A DNA stretch of 64,000 nt, taken from NCBI RefSeq assembly GCF_040676615.1, contig NZ_JBFAPI010000001.1, positions 186,001 to 250,000 of the forward strand, read 5' to 3'. Both the position numbers and the translations under genes were made by a program. The stretch's first letter is position 1. Each line of letters opens with the position of its first letter. Below the pieces are notes generated by a model, which was not told the origin of the DNA, made no database searches, and saw nothing but the letters and a program-made list of their open reading frames with translations. Of the stretch, positions 53,955-64,000 are shown in pieces. This DNA is from Asanoa sp040676615. GTDB lineage: Bacteria > Actinomycetota > Actinomycetes > Mycobacteriales > Micromonosporaceae.

Positions 53955-54807
53955 AGCGGGTGACGAGCGGGCGCAGGGTGTCGAGGATGACCCGGTTGCT
54001 CACCTTGGCGTAGATTTTCTTGTCGGGGCCGTACAAGGTCACGAACGGGCAGGTCTGGTCGTCGCCGCTCATGCGCTTGTCGAGCAGCTGGCGCCGGGTG
54101 GCCGCCTCGAACACGCGGAGGCGCCAGGTGGATCGGTGCAGCGCCAGGGTGTCGGGGTTCGGGTCGTCGAACTTGCAGGAGCGGATCTTCGTGCCTTTGC
54201 CGGCCTGGTCAAGGCAGGCGACCAGCTGGACCTTTCGCGGGTCTGGCGCGGCCCAGGTCTGCTTGTCCTGGTTGGACAGACCCTCGTCGTAGTAGTAACC
54301 CTCGTCCTGCGTGCGCAGGCCCGGGGTGTCGGATACGAGCAGCACGACCGGGTGCGGCGCCTTACCCGCGCGCTTGGGCGACTGTGGATAGTAGACGTCT
54401 TCGTCGCAGACCCGCTCGAGATCGCCGCGCTTCGTCGCCGGGTAGGCGCTGGCTTGCGGCCCGTCTTCCACCGGCTCCTCGCCGGCGGACGGCTCCGCGA
54501 TCGGGTTGCGGCCGGACGACGGCCGCGACGCCGCGTCGGACGCGGTGCCGGCGGGCGCGGGGGTGTCGTCGGAGCGCAGCGCGAGGACGGTGCCGCCCAC
54601 ACCGAGACAGGCGCCCAGCAGTAGCACCGCCGCGACGGCCGCCGCGATCAGGCCGGCGCGGCCCCGCCGCGGCTTCTCCGGCGGTGGTGGCGGGTAGTAG
54701 CCCGGCGTGATGGCGGACCATCTGTCGCCCGCGGGCGGTGGCGGCGACGGCACCTCCGGTGTCGGGTCGAGTGGTCCTGGTGCAGATTCGGCCCCCGTGC
54801 CGCTCAT
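53953..54807 (-). CDS. Hypothetical membrane-anchored protein
   Basis: 284-residue protein: a Pro-rich cytoplasmic N-terminus (~45 residues, with GYYPPPPPEKPRRGR), one membrane segment (~residues 50-72, LIAAAVAAVLLLGACLGVGG), a Ser/Pro/Ala linker, and an extracytoplasmic domain of ~160 residues with cysteines in RVCDEDVYY, VACLDQ, RSCKFDD and QTCPFVT that could make two disulfides. I do not recognise the domain. ATG 54807 has AGGA 6 nt upstream; ATG 54813 directly abuts it and is less likely. Confidence 0.78.
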   Translation of the reverse strand: MSGTGAESAPGPLDPTPEVPSPPPPAGDRWSAITPGYYPPPPPEKPRRGRAGLIAAAVAAVLLLGACLGVGGTVLALRSDDTPAPAGTASDAASRPSSGRNPIAEPSAGEEPVEDGPQASAYPATKRGDLERVCDEDVYYPQSPKRAGKAPHPVVLLVSDTPGLRTQDEGYYYDEGLSNQDKQTWAAPDPRKVQLVACLDQAGKGTKIRSCKFDDPNPDTLALHRSTWRLRVFEAATRRQLLDKRMSGDDQTCPFVTLYGPDKKIYAKVSNRVILDTLRPLVTR

Positions 54808-54904
54808 CCGCATTCCTTCCGATCGAAGCGAAGCGCGAATCTATCAAGACATTCGTCTTTCCTGGGGGGTGGTTATCGCGGCCCGTGGTGGCAGGATGAC
54901 GCGC

Positions 54905-54940
54905 ATGACCAGAAAGATCATCGAAGGGCGCCTGCCATGA
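54905..54940 (+). other. Possible 11-codon upstream ORF
   Basis: ATG 54905 opens a short frame, MTRKIIEGRLP, whose TGA overlaps the cyclase ATG (ATGA at 54937-54940). It could couple translation of the cyclase; it may also be chance. Confidence 0.35.
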
Positions 54941-55713
54941 CTTCTGTCGCAGATCTGGTCGCCGCGCTCGGGTCCGGCGCGATCCGGGTCGTCGATCTCA
55001 CCAACCCGCTCTCGGCCAGCACGCCGACGCTGCGGCTGCCGGAGCCGTTCGCCAACCTGGTCGACTTCAGCCTCGAGCAGGTGAGCGCCTACGACGCGCC
55101 GGGGCCGTTCTGGAAACACCACAACATCAGGACCGGCGAACACATCGGTACGCACCTCGACGCGCCCGTGCACTGGGTCACCGGGCGCGACGGGCACGAC
55201 GTGTCGCAGATCCCGCCGAGCCGCCTCGTCGGCCCGGCCGCGGTCATGGACTTCACCACCGAAGCGTCGGCCGACCCCGACTTCCTCCTCGACGTCGACC
55301 ACGTCGAGGCGTGGATCGCCGAGCACGGCGCGCTCGCCGAGGGCACCTGGCTGCTCTACCGCACCGGCTGGGACAAGTACGCCCACTCACAGGAGCAGTT
55401 CCTCAACGCCGACGAGAACGGGTCACACACGCCCGGCATCACCGCCGCCTGTGCCGAGTGGCTGGCGAAGAACACCCCGATCTCCGGCTTCGGCGTGGAG
55501 ACCGTCGGCATCGACGCGGGCAACGCGGGCGGGCTCGAGCCGCCGTTCCCGGCCCATTTCCACCTGCTCGGCAACGACAAGTACGGCATCACCTCGCTGC
55601 AGAACCTCGCCCAACTGCCGCCAACCGGCGCCCTGCTCGTCGTGGCGCCGCTGCCGATCGTCGGCGGCACCGGCAGCCCGACCCGGGTCCTGGCCCTTGT
55701 GGATGGTCGATAG
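54937..55713 (+). CDS. Cyclase family protein (kynurenine formamidase-like)
   Basis: 258-residue metal-dependent hydrolase/cyclase fold. The signature HIGTHLDAPVHW near residues 68-79 carries the metal ligands (H-x-G-T-H-x-D-x-P-x-H). VVDLTNPLS near the N-terminus is also typical. Members hydrolyse formamides or cyclise small acids. ATG 54937 follows GAAGGGCG. A TPP enzyme begins 2 nt after the stop, so the two probably work on the same pathway, which I cannot name. Confidence 0.88.
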   Translation: MTSVADLVAALGSGAIRVVDLTNPLSASTPTLRLPEPFANLVDFSLEQVSAYDAPGPFWKHHNIRTGEHIGTHLDAPVHWVTGRDGHDVSQIPPSRLVGPAAVMDFTTEASADPDFLLDVDHVEAWIAEHGALAEGTWLLYRTGWDKYAHSQEQFLNADENGSHTPGITAACAEWLAKNTPISGFGVETVGIDAGNAGGLEPPFPAHFHLLGNDKYGITSLQNLAQLPPTGALLVVAPLPIVGGTGSPTRVLALVDGR

Positions 55714-55715
55714 CG

Positions 55716-57341
55716 ATGACCGGCACCGTCGCCGACGTGGTCGGCCAGACGCTGGCCACGCTCGGCGCGGGCCACTGCTTCGGTGTCGTCGGCAGCGGCA
55801 ACTTCCGGGTGACCAACGCCCTGCGGTCCGGCGGCGTGCCGTTCACCGCCACCCGGCACGAGTCCGGCGCGGCGACGATGGCCGACGCGTACGCCCGGAT
55901 GTCGGGTCAGGTCGCCCTGCTCTCCGTGCACCAGGGTTGCGGCCTCACCAACGCCGCGACCGGGATCTGTGAGGCGGCCAAGAGCCGCACCCCGCTGGTC
56001 GTGCTGGCCGCGGAGGCGGGCGGCCGCACCTCCAACTTCGCCATGGACCAGTCCGGTTTCGCGCAGAGCCTCGGCGCCATCGCCGAGCGTGTCCACAGTG
56101 GTGAATCGGCGGTCGACGACACCGTCCGGGCCTGGCGTCGGGCCCGCGACGAGCGCCGCACCGTCGTGCTCAACCTGCCCTTGAACGTGCAGGCACAACA
56201 GGCCACCGGGGGGCCACGGCCGGCGGAACCGCGCCCGGCACCGGTCCAACCGGCGAGCGAGGCGGTGGCGGCGCTCGCGGCACTGTTCCAGAGCGCGCGA
56301 AGGCCGGTCATCGTCGCCGGCCGCGGCGCCCGGGACGCCGGACCGCAGCTGCGCCGGCTGGGCGAGCTGACCGGTTCGCTGCTGGCCACGTCGGCGGTGG
56401 CGAACGGGCTGTTCCACGACGACCCGTACGCGCTGGGCATCTCCGGCGGGTTCGCCTCGCCCACGGCCGCGAGCCTGATCTCCCAGGCCGACCTGATCGT
56501 CGGCTTCGGGTGCGCCCTCAACATGTGGACGATGCGGCACGGCCGGCTCATCGCCGACGACGCCACCGTCGCCCAGGTCGACCTCGACCCCGCCGCCCTC
56601 GGCGTGCACCGCCCGATCCACCTCGGCGTCGTCGGCGACAGCGCCGCGACCGCCGACGCACTGGTCGCGCGGCTGGGCGAGAACCACGGCTACCGAAGCG
56701 ACGAGATCCGCGACCGCATCGCCCGCACCGGCCGCTGGAACGACGAGCCGACCGAGGACCTCTCGACCGGCGACCGGATCGACCCCCGCGTGCTGAGCCG
56801 CGAACTCGACGCCATCCTGCCGGCCGAGCGGATCGTCGCGATCGACTCGGGCAACTTCATGGGCTACCCGAGCGCCTACCTGCGGGTGCCCGACGAGTTC
56901 GGCTTCTGCTTCACCCAGGCCTTCCAGTCGATCGGCCTGGGCCTGTCGACCGCGATCGGCGCGGCGCTGGCCCGACCCGACCGCCTCCCGGTGCTCGCCT
57001 CGGGCGACGGCGGCTTCCTCATGTCGATCGCCGAACTCGAGACCGCCGTGCGCCTGCGCCTCCCGCTGATCTGCGTCGTCTACAACGACGCGGCCTACGG
57101 CGCCGAGGTGCACCATTTCGGCCCGGACGCCGACCTGGGCACGGTGACGTTTCCGGACACCGACATCGCCGCCCTGGCGACCGGCTTCGGCGCGGGTGGC
57201 GTGACGGTCCGGACGACCGAAGACCTACACGGCATCACCGACTGGCTCCGGGAAGGGCCGAGCCGGCCGCTCGTCGTCGACGCGAAGATCGTCTCCGACG
57301 GCGGCTCGTGGTGGCTCGCGGAGGCCTTCAAGGGCCACTGA
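55716..57341 (+). CDS. Thiamine diphosphate-binding enzyme, acetolactate synthase-like
   Basis: 541-residue enzyme with the three domains of the acetolactate synthase/benzoylformate decarboxylase group. The catalytic Glu is in TRHESGAATMADAYAR (~residue 50); the central domain runs about 180-320; the C-terminal TPP motif begins GDGGFLMSIAELE and continues to NDAAYGA. Lacking an FAD-binding signature that I can see, it may be a decarboxylase or carboligase rather than true acetolactate synthase. ATG 55716, 2 nt after the cyclase stop: a two-gene operon. Confidence 0.88.
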   Translation: MTGTVADVVGQTLATLGAGHCFGVVGSGNFRVTNALRSGGVPFTATRHESGAATMADAYARMSGQVALLSVHQGCGLTNAATGICEAAKSRTPLVVLAAEAGGRTSNFAMDQSGFAQSLGAIAERVHSGESAVDDTVRAWRRARDERRTVVLNLPLNVQAQQATGGPRPAEPRPAPVQPASEAVAALAALFQSARRPVIVAGRGARDAGPQLRRLGELTGSLLATSAVANGLFHDDPYALGISGGFASPTAASLISQADLIVGFGCALNMWTMRHGRLIADDATVAQVDLDPAALGVHRPIHLGVVGDSAATADALVARLGENHGYRSDEIRDRIARTGRWNDEPTEDLSTGDRIDPRVLSRELDAILPAERIVAIDSGNFMGYPSAYLRVPDEFGFCFTQAFQSIGLGLSTAIGAALARPDRLPVLASGDGGFLMSIAELETAVRLRLPLICVVYNDAAYGAEVHHFGPDADLGTVTFPDTDIAALATGFGAGGVTVRTTEDLHGITDWLREGPSRPLVVDAKIVSDGGSWWLAEAFKGH

Positions 57342-57347
57342 CGTGGG

Positions 57348-57593
57348 TTACTGCAGGTAGCCCTCGACCTCGGAGACGGGCTCCGCGTTGACGGCGTCGG
57401 GGTCGGCGCCGGCCGCGCGGGCGGCCCGGCGGCGGCGGAGCAGGTCCCAGCACTGGTCCAGGGACTCCTCGAGCTCGCGCAGTCGCTGGCGCTCGTCGTC
57501 GGAGGAGATCTTGCCGGACTGCACCTGGGTGCGGAGCTGGTGCTCCTCGGTGACCAGGTCGTTGATCCGGCTCATCACGGTCTTGTCGTCCAT
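57348..57593 (-). CDS. DUF2630 family protein
   Basis: 81-residue soluble helical protein, MDDKTVMSRINDLVTEEHQL at the start, matching DUF2630. Residues ~6-60 are predicted coiled-coil with many Arg, Glu and Leu, including LRELEESLDQCWDLLRRRR. Function unknown. It converges with the TPP enzyme gene (6-nt gap) and follows acnA after a 10-bp stem-loop. Confidence 0.9.
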   Translation of the reverse strand: MDDKTVMSRINDLVTEEHQLRTQVQSGKISSDDERQRLRELEESLDQCWDLLRRRRAARAAGADPDAVNAEPVSEVEGYLQ

Positions 57594-57616
57594 AGCACCG
57601 AGCCTTGCACAGCGAA

Positions 57617-57641
57617 GGGCCCCCTGCGATCCAGGGGGCCC
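57617..57641 (-). terminator. Stem-loop after acnA
   Basis: GGGCCCCCTG (57617-57626) and CAGGGGGCCC (57632-57641) form a perfect 10-bp stem with loop CGATC, 8 nt downstream of the acnA stop. A likely terminator or processing site between acnA and the DUF2630 gene. Confidence 0.75.
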
Positions 57642-57649
57642 CAGCCGGT

Positions 57650-60424
<2,775 letters not shown>

Positions 60425-60515
60425 GTCGTACTCCTTCTCCGCCTGTGTATGCACCAGTGTTTCGCAGCTGGCTACGCGGGGCGCCCTTAGGTTCGGCTAA
60501 CCGCATTCATTTAAA

Positions 60516-60527
60516 CCGTACGTCCGT
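60516..60527. promoter_or_regulatory. AcnR operator candidate upstream of acnA
   Basis: CCGTACGTCCGT matches the palindrome upstream of acnR (CCGTACGTACGG) at 10 of 12 positions. It lies 92 nt upstream of the acnA start and 43 nt from the divergent gene at 60571, so it could act on either. Confidence 0.55.
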
Positions 60528-60570
60528 CTTGTTTTCCGGTCAACCCGGGGCCGGTGATATCGTGCGGCCC

Positions 60571-61080
60571 GTGACCGACGTGCATCTTCAGGCCCAGCCG
60601 CGCATCGACGTCCTGGTGACGGACTTCGAGACCGAAGACCGGCGACTGCGCACCGACTATGTCGGCGTGGCCTGGATCGGCGACGAGCCCGACCCGGAGA
60701 CCGGCCGGATGGGCGGCGAATACTCCCGCCGGCAGGTCGACACCCGGCTGTTCCTGCCCGACACCCACTGGTACGACGGCGACCAGCTGGACAGCGTCGA
60801 GGTGCAGGTCACGGCCGGCGTGCTCCAGGTCGCGCTCACCGAGCGCGGCACACAGGGCCTGCTCGGCGCGCTCAGCAGCCCCGAGGTCGAGTTCTACGAG
60901 CACCCCGAGGGTGAAGACGGCGTCGGCGTCTGCCTGTGGATCCGGGGCGAGATCCTCTCCAACGTCGCGCTGTCCTACCGCGTGACGGTGGTCTGCGACC
61001 CGATCGCCCTCAAGCGCAAGGGTGCCGTCGACGAGGGCGACCTGGCCGACGACCTCGAAGGCGTGCCGGCGGTCAGCTGA
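60571..61080 (+). CDS. Hypothetical protein
   Basis: 169-residue acidic soluble protein with no membrane segment. Conserved-looking stretches are DYVGVAWIGDEPDPETGRMGG and LFLPDTHWYDGDQ, but I recognise no family. GTG 60571 follows a possible -10 box, TGATAT at 60555-60560, so the leader would be very short. Divergent from acnA. Its 3' end overlaps the small membrane gene by 8 nt. Confidence 0.75.
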   Translation: MTDVHLQAQPRIDVLVTDFETEDRRLRTDYVGVAWIGDEPDPETGRMGGEYSRRQVDTRLFLPDTHWYDGDQLDSVEVQVTAGVLQVALTERGTQGLLGALSSPEVEFYEHPEGEDGVGVCLWIRGEILSNVALSYRVTVVCDPIALKRKGAVDEGDLADDLEGVPAVS

Positions 61081-61228
61081 CCTCGGTCTCCGCGAGCCTC
61101 TGTCGCAGCCGCTCGCGGACCTCGTCGGGCGTGTAGGCCCGCCGCTTGCGTTCGGCCCGCGCCAGCACCACACCGGTCGCCGCGACTCCGACCAGCCCGG
61201 CCACGCCCAGCACCTTCCACCACCGCAT
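61073..61228 (-). CDS. 51-residue membrane peptide
   Basis: Small ORF from ATG 61228: one hydrophobic segment (residues ~4-22, WKVLGVAGLVGVAATGVVL) followed by a charged helix with many Arg and Glu (RAERKRRAYTPDEVRERLRQ), so N-out and C-in is likely. The TPDEVRERLRQRLAE tail resembles small actinobacterial membrane proteins. Upstream signals are weak and the promoter would overlap that of the next gene. Function unknown. Confidence 0.65.
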   Translation of the reverse strand: MRWWKVLGVAGLVGVAATGVVLARAERKRRAYTPDEVRERLRQRLAETEVS

Positions 61229-61246
61229 TCCACATAGGGTAGCGGG

Positions 61247-61903
61247 ATGGCCATCACCCTCGATGCGGCGGTGGAGCTCGCGCGTACGGGCGACGTGTGG
61301 CTGTTCCGCGGCAGCTCCGTGCCCGACCGCGCGATCCGCATCGCCACCAACAGCCCGGTCAACCACGTCGGCATGTCGGTGGTGATCGAAGACCTGCCGG
61401 CCCTGATGTGGCACGCCGAGCTGGGGAAATCGCTTCGCGACCACTGGACCGGCGGCTTCCAGCGCGGCGTCCAGCTGCACGACCTGCGGGCCGCGGTGCT
61501 GCTCTGGGGCCGCCGCTACGGGCAGCGGGCCTGGCTGCGCCAGTTGCGTACGCCGGTCACGGCCGACATGGAGAACGCGGTGCTGCGCACGGTCGCCCGG
61601 CTCGACGGCACACCCTTCCCGTCGACGGCCCGGCTGGCCTGGCGCTGGGCCCGTGGCCGGGCGCCCGACCTGCGCACCGGCTTCTTCGCCGGCGACAAGC
61701 AGATCGCCGGCCCGGAGCGCGACGCCCGGCTGGAGACCGCCTACTGCGCCGAGGTCGTCGCGGTCACCTACGAGGCGATGGGCCTGCTGCCCGGCGGGAA
61801 GCGCCCCAACTGGTACGACCCCGGCCGGTTCTGGAGCGGCGACGAGTTGCGCCTCGAGGGCGGCGCCGAACTGGGCGACGAGATCGCCGTGGAGATACCG
61901 TGA
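61247..61903 (+). CDS. YiiX-like NlpC/P60-type hydrolase
   Basis: 218-residue protein resembling the YiiX/permuted papain-like group: a His in SPVNHVGMSVV near residue 45 and a Cys in AYCAEVVAVTYEAMG near residue 167 would form the catalytic pair. It may hydrolyse peptide or lipid-linked bonds; no signal peptide is seen. TAGGGT (61235-61240) sits 6 nt before ATG 61247, implying a leaderless mRNA. The stop overlaps the GTG of the peptidase gene. Confidence 0.8.
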   Translation: MAITLDAAVELARTGDVWLFRGSSVPDRAIRIATNSPVNHVGMSVVIEDLPALMWHAELGKSLRDHWTGGFQRGVQLHDLRAAVLLWGRRYGQRAWLRQLRTPVTADMENAVLRTVARLDGTPFPSTARLAWRWARGRAPDLRTGFFAGDKQIAGPERDARLETAYCAEVVAVTYEAMGLLPGGKRPNWYDPGRFWSGDELRLEGGAELGDEIAVEIP

Positions 61904-63159
61904 CGCGCGTACCCGGCCTGGTGCTGACCGACCACACGTTCACCGTCCCGCTCGACCACGCCGACCCGGCCGGCACGACGATCGAGGTCTTCGCCCGCGA
62001 GGTGGTGGCCACCGACCGGGCCGGCGACGACCTCCCCTGGCTGCTGTTCCTGCAGGGCGGCCCGGGCGGCAAGTCACCCCGGCCGTCGGCGCCCGACGAG
62101 CGGTGGCTCGGCCGGGCACTGAAGACCCACCGGCTGCTGCTGCTCGACCAGCGCGGCACCGGCCGCAGCACGCCGATCAGCGCGCGCACGGTCGCCGGCA
62201 TGACCGACCGCGCGCTGGCCGACTACCTGCGCCTGTTCCGGGCCGACAGCATCGTCCGGGACGCGGAACTGATCCGGCGCCGGCTGCTCGGCGACGTGCG
62301 GTGGGAGACGCTCGGCCAGAGCTATGGCGGTTTCGTCACGCTGACCTACCTCAGTCTCGCACCGGCCGCGTTGCGGGCCTGCTACGTCACCGGCGGGCTG
62401 CCCGGGCTCTCGGCAACGGCCGACGACGTCTACTCGCGCACCTACCCGCGGGTGGCGGCGAAGAACGCCGGGTACTACGCGCGCTATCCCGACGACGTCG
62501 CCGCGATCCGGCTCCTGGCCGACGTGCTCGCGTCGTCCGACGTGCGGCTGCCCGACGGCGACCGGCTCACCGTCGACCGGTTCCGGGTGCTGGGCAACGC
62601 GTTCGGGATGGGCGACGGCTACGAGCGCGTGCACTGGCTGCTCGACGACGCCTGGCACGGCGACGAGCTGTCGGACCTGTTCCGGCACGAGGTGATGGCC
62701 CGCACCGGGTTCATCGACAACCCGCTGTTCGCGTTGCAGGAATACTGCTACGGCCAGTCCGGGCGGCCGACGGGCTGGGCCGCCGACCGCGCGATCCGCA
62801 CCCGTCCGGAGTTCGCCACCGACGCCACCCCGCTGCTGCTGACCGGCGAGATGATGTACCCCTGGATGTTCCGCGACATCGCCGCGCTGCGCCCGTTCGC
62901 CGGGGCCGCCGACCTGCTGGCGACCGACGACTGGCCCGACCTCTACGACCCGGCCCGGCTGGCGGCCAACGAGGTCCCACTGGCCGCGGTCGTCTACTTC
63001 GACGACATGTACGTCGACGCCGACCTGTCGCTGGAGACGGCGCGCGCGGTCGGCAACACCAGGGTCTGGGTCACCAACGAGTACGAACACGACGGCAGCG
63101 CCGCCTCCCGCGGCCGCGTCCTGGCCCGCCTGATGGACATGGCCGCCGGCCGCATCTGA
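61900..63159 (+). CDS. Proline iminopeptidase-like alpha/beta hydrolase (S33)
   Basis: 419-residue alpha/beta hydrolase of the S33 prolyl aminopeptidase type. Motifs are LQGGPGGKSPRP (oxyanion loop), LLDQRGTGRSTP, and the nucleophile elbow GQSYGGFVTL with Ser near residue 140; the His probably lies in NEYEHDGS near the C-terminus. A helical cap covers ~residues 175-300. GTG 61900 overlaps the preceding stop. Likely cytoplasmic, removing N-terminal proline from peptides. Confidence 0.88.
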   Translation: MTRVPGLVLTDHTFTVPLDHADPAGTTIEVFAREVVATDRAGDDLPWLLFLQGGPGGKSPRPSAPDERWLGRALKTHRLLLLDQRGTGRSTPISARTVAGMTDRALADYLRLFRADSIVRDAELIRRRLLGDVRWETLGQSYGGFVTLTYLSLAPAALRACYVTGGLPGLSATADDVYSRTYPRVAAKNAGYYARYPDDVAAIRLLADVLASSDVRLPDGDRLTVDRFRVLGNAFGMGDGYERVHWLLDDAWHGDELSDLFRHEVMARTGFIDNPLFALQEYCYGQSGRPTGWAADRAIRTRPEFATDATPLLLTGEMMYPWMFRDIAALRPFAGAADLLATDDWPDLYDPARLAANEVPLAAVVYFDDMYVDADLSLETARAVGNTRVWVTNEYEHDGSAASRGRVLARLMDMAAGRI

Positions 63160-63369
63160 AGGCCAGCCTCGTCCATTAGTCTGATTGAGATGCGCGCTGT
63201 ATTCAAGGAATGGCGAGATGAGATAACGCTTCTGCGTGACCTCGGAATCGTTAATTAGTCCAATGCCGTCGAGTGATTCGTGTTAGTGGAGTTCTGTGGA
63301 TGGAGCGCACTAGCTGTGGACAGCCGCGGCCTATTGGGAGCAGGCGATTGTTGGTCCAGTTGCAGCGGT
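63160..63369. other. AT-richer intergenic segment
   Basis: This 210-bp stretch has clearly lower GC than its surroundings. It contains a 22-codon frame (63190-63258, MRAVFKEWRDEITLLRDLGI-) without a ribosome binding site, possibly a fragment of a lost gene. No known element is recognisable. Confidence 0.5.
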
Positions 63370-64000
63370 CTAATGCGCCTCGGCGGGTTCGGCGACCCAG
63401 GCCGAGAAGACCGGCAGGCTCATCCATGCCGCGCCCTCGGCGGTGTCGGGTTGCCAGCCGTCGCGCCAGGGGCGGTCGGCGACCGCGACCACCGCGTAGG
63501 GATGCCCGAACCGCAACTCCGCCGTCCGCCGCAGCCCGTCCTGCGGGATCGGCATGCTGACCCCGGCCATCATCGCCGAGACGGCCGCCGCCTCGAAGCC
63601 GAGGCGGGTGTAGCGGGCCATCGCCACCTGTGACGCCTCGTGCCAGCCGTCGGGGATGCCCAGCGCGTGCTTGGCCGCCGTCGCCGCGGCCGGGATGCCG
63701 AGGTCGGGGCGGTTGAGGTCGTGCCGGCTGAAAACCGACCAGGCCGGCAGCACCGCCCGGTGCACCTCTTCGCGGCCGCGCGGTGCCGCCGTCCGCACCT
63801 GCTCCTCGGTGATCGTCCACAGCGGACCCTCGCCGAGCGGCAGGTCGAAGAGCGAACGCCGGTCGACCGTGCCCCGGGTGGCCGAGGCGACCGCGAGCTC
63901 GTACGCGGCGGCGATCACGTCGACGGGCGCCGTGCCGGACGGTGCGATCACCGACGTGACCCGCAGCCCCTCGGTGGCGTAGCCGGTGTGCACCGCCACG
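63370..64000 (-). CDS. Serpin-like protein, C-terminal part
   Basis: Open frame running off the right edge, so the N-terminus is outside. The visible ~210 residues resemble the C-terminal half of a serpin (serine protease inhibitor): AVLPAWSVFSRHDL matches the family's beta-strand region, and ASQVAMARYTRLGFEAAAVSAMM looks like the hinge before the reactive centre loop. RFGHPYAVVAVAD then corresponds to the conserved C-terminal strand. Sequence similarity is weak, so a diverged or non-inhibitory relative is possible. Confidence 0.5.
   Translation of the reverse strand, partial: VAVHTGYATEGLRVTSVIAPSGTAPVDVIAAAYELAVASATRGTVDRRSLFDLPLGEGPLWTITEEQVRTAAPRGREEVHRAVLPAWSVFSRHDLNRPDLGIPAAATAAKHALGIPDGWHEASQVAMARYTRLGFEAAAVSAMMAGVSMPIPQDGLRRTAELRFGHPYAVVAVADRPWRDGWQPDTAEGAAWMSLPVFSAWVAEPAEAH

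Noticed and set aside
53433..53963. 176-codon plus-strand frame in the region after the DUF6615 remnant
   Set aside because: No ribosome binding site, no motif and weak third-position bias. WKKQSFAGK resembles a DUF397 start only by chance, as the following pattern is missing.
63308..63340. TGTGGA-containing sequences resembling DnaA boxes
   Set aside because: Only two partial matches (TGTGGAT, TGTGGACAG) and no dnaA/dnaN context; not enough for an origin.

Overview
The window is a GC-rich (roughly 70% or more, G/C-biased third positions) actinomycete chromosome segment. The gene set and order whiA-gap-pgk-tpiA-secG-rbpA, then tkt-tal-pgi-zwf-opcA-pgl, ctaB, ctaA and a sufR-sufBD-Rieske-CSU-T cluster point to Micromonosporaceae (Micromonospora/Asanoa/Actinoplanes type). 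This placement comes from gene order and protein motifs only, with no database search. I saw no rRNA, tRNA, CRISPR array, complete insertion sequence or prophage.

Layout. 1-4815 (+): 3' end of whiA, then lower glycolysis (gap, pgk, tpiA), secG and rbpA, with three strong stem-loop terminators. 4892-13333 (-): a tightly overlapping pentose-phosphate operon read tkt-tal-pgi-zwf-opcA-pgl. 13563-16886: heme a synthesis (ctaB, ctaA) around a small conserved-type protein and an ATP-grasp enzyme whose 3' end is overlapped antisense by ctaA. 17014-23553 (+): SufR-like regulator and complete Suf Fe-S assembly operon, almost every junction a start/stop overlap. 23543-28141: two regulator/target pairs with striking repeated operators (TetR with an MFS exporter; HxlR with a flavin oxidoreductase), plus a LysE-type exporter. 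28138-37168: AlkD-like repair protein, acVLRF1 release factor, secreted or anchored proteins, a zinc metallopeptidase, an ABC-F protein with an attenuator-like leader, an HTH protein, an enoyl-CoA hydratase and an ABC exporter. 37154-40801: alpha/beta hydrolase with a divergent ArsR-type regulator, an SDR lacking its catalytic Tyr/Lys, a Mug glycosylase, a SET-domain protein and a zinc ribbon protein.

The most unusual block is 40842-46115 (-): two paralogous TIGR04222-like membrane proteins, one ending in a regular C-x5-C Cys/Gly/Ser tail; a DUF692 (MNIO, multinuclear non-heme iron) enzyme; a partner protein whose start lies in a 39-bp tandem repeat; and a translationally coupled ABC ATPase and permease. 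I infer a system that oxidatively modifies the Cys-rich tail of a membrane protein, possibly linked to transport.

46192-52635 holds an AcnR-type TetR gene, a thioesterase, a nitrilase-family enzyme, a YtrA-type GntR/ABC operon with an inverted-repeat operator, a leaderless HAD phosphatase, a RIO-like kinase and a 35-residue membrane peptide. 52692-53952 looks decayed: a frameshifted DUF6615-type gene followed by about 470 bp without a recognisable gene. 54000-64000 carries an anchored protein, a cyclase/TPP-enzyme pair, DUF2630, aconitase acnA (its promoter shares a palindromic motif with that of the distant acnR), small membrane and hydrolase genes, an AT-richer gap, and a serpin-like gene running off the right edge.
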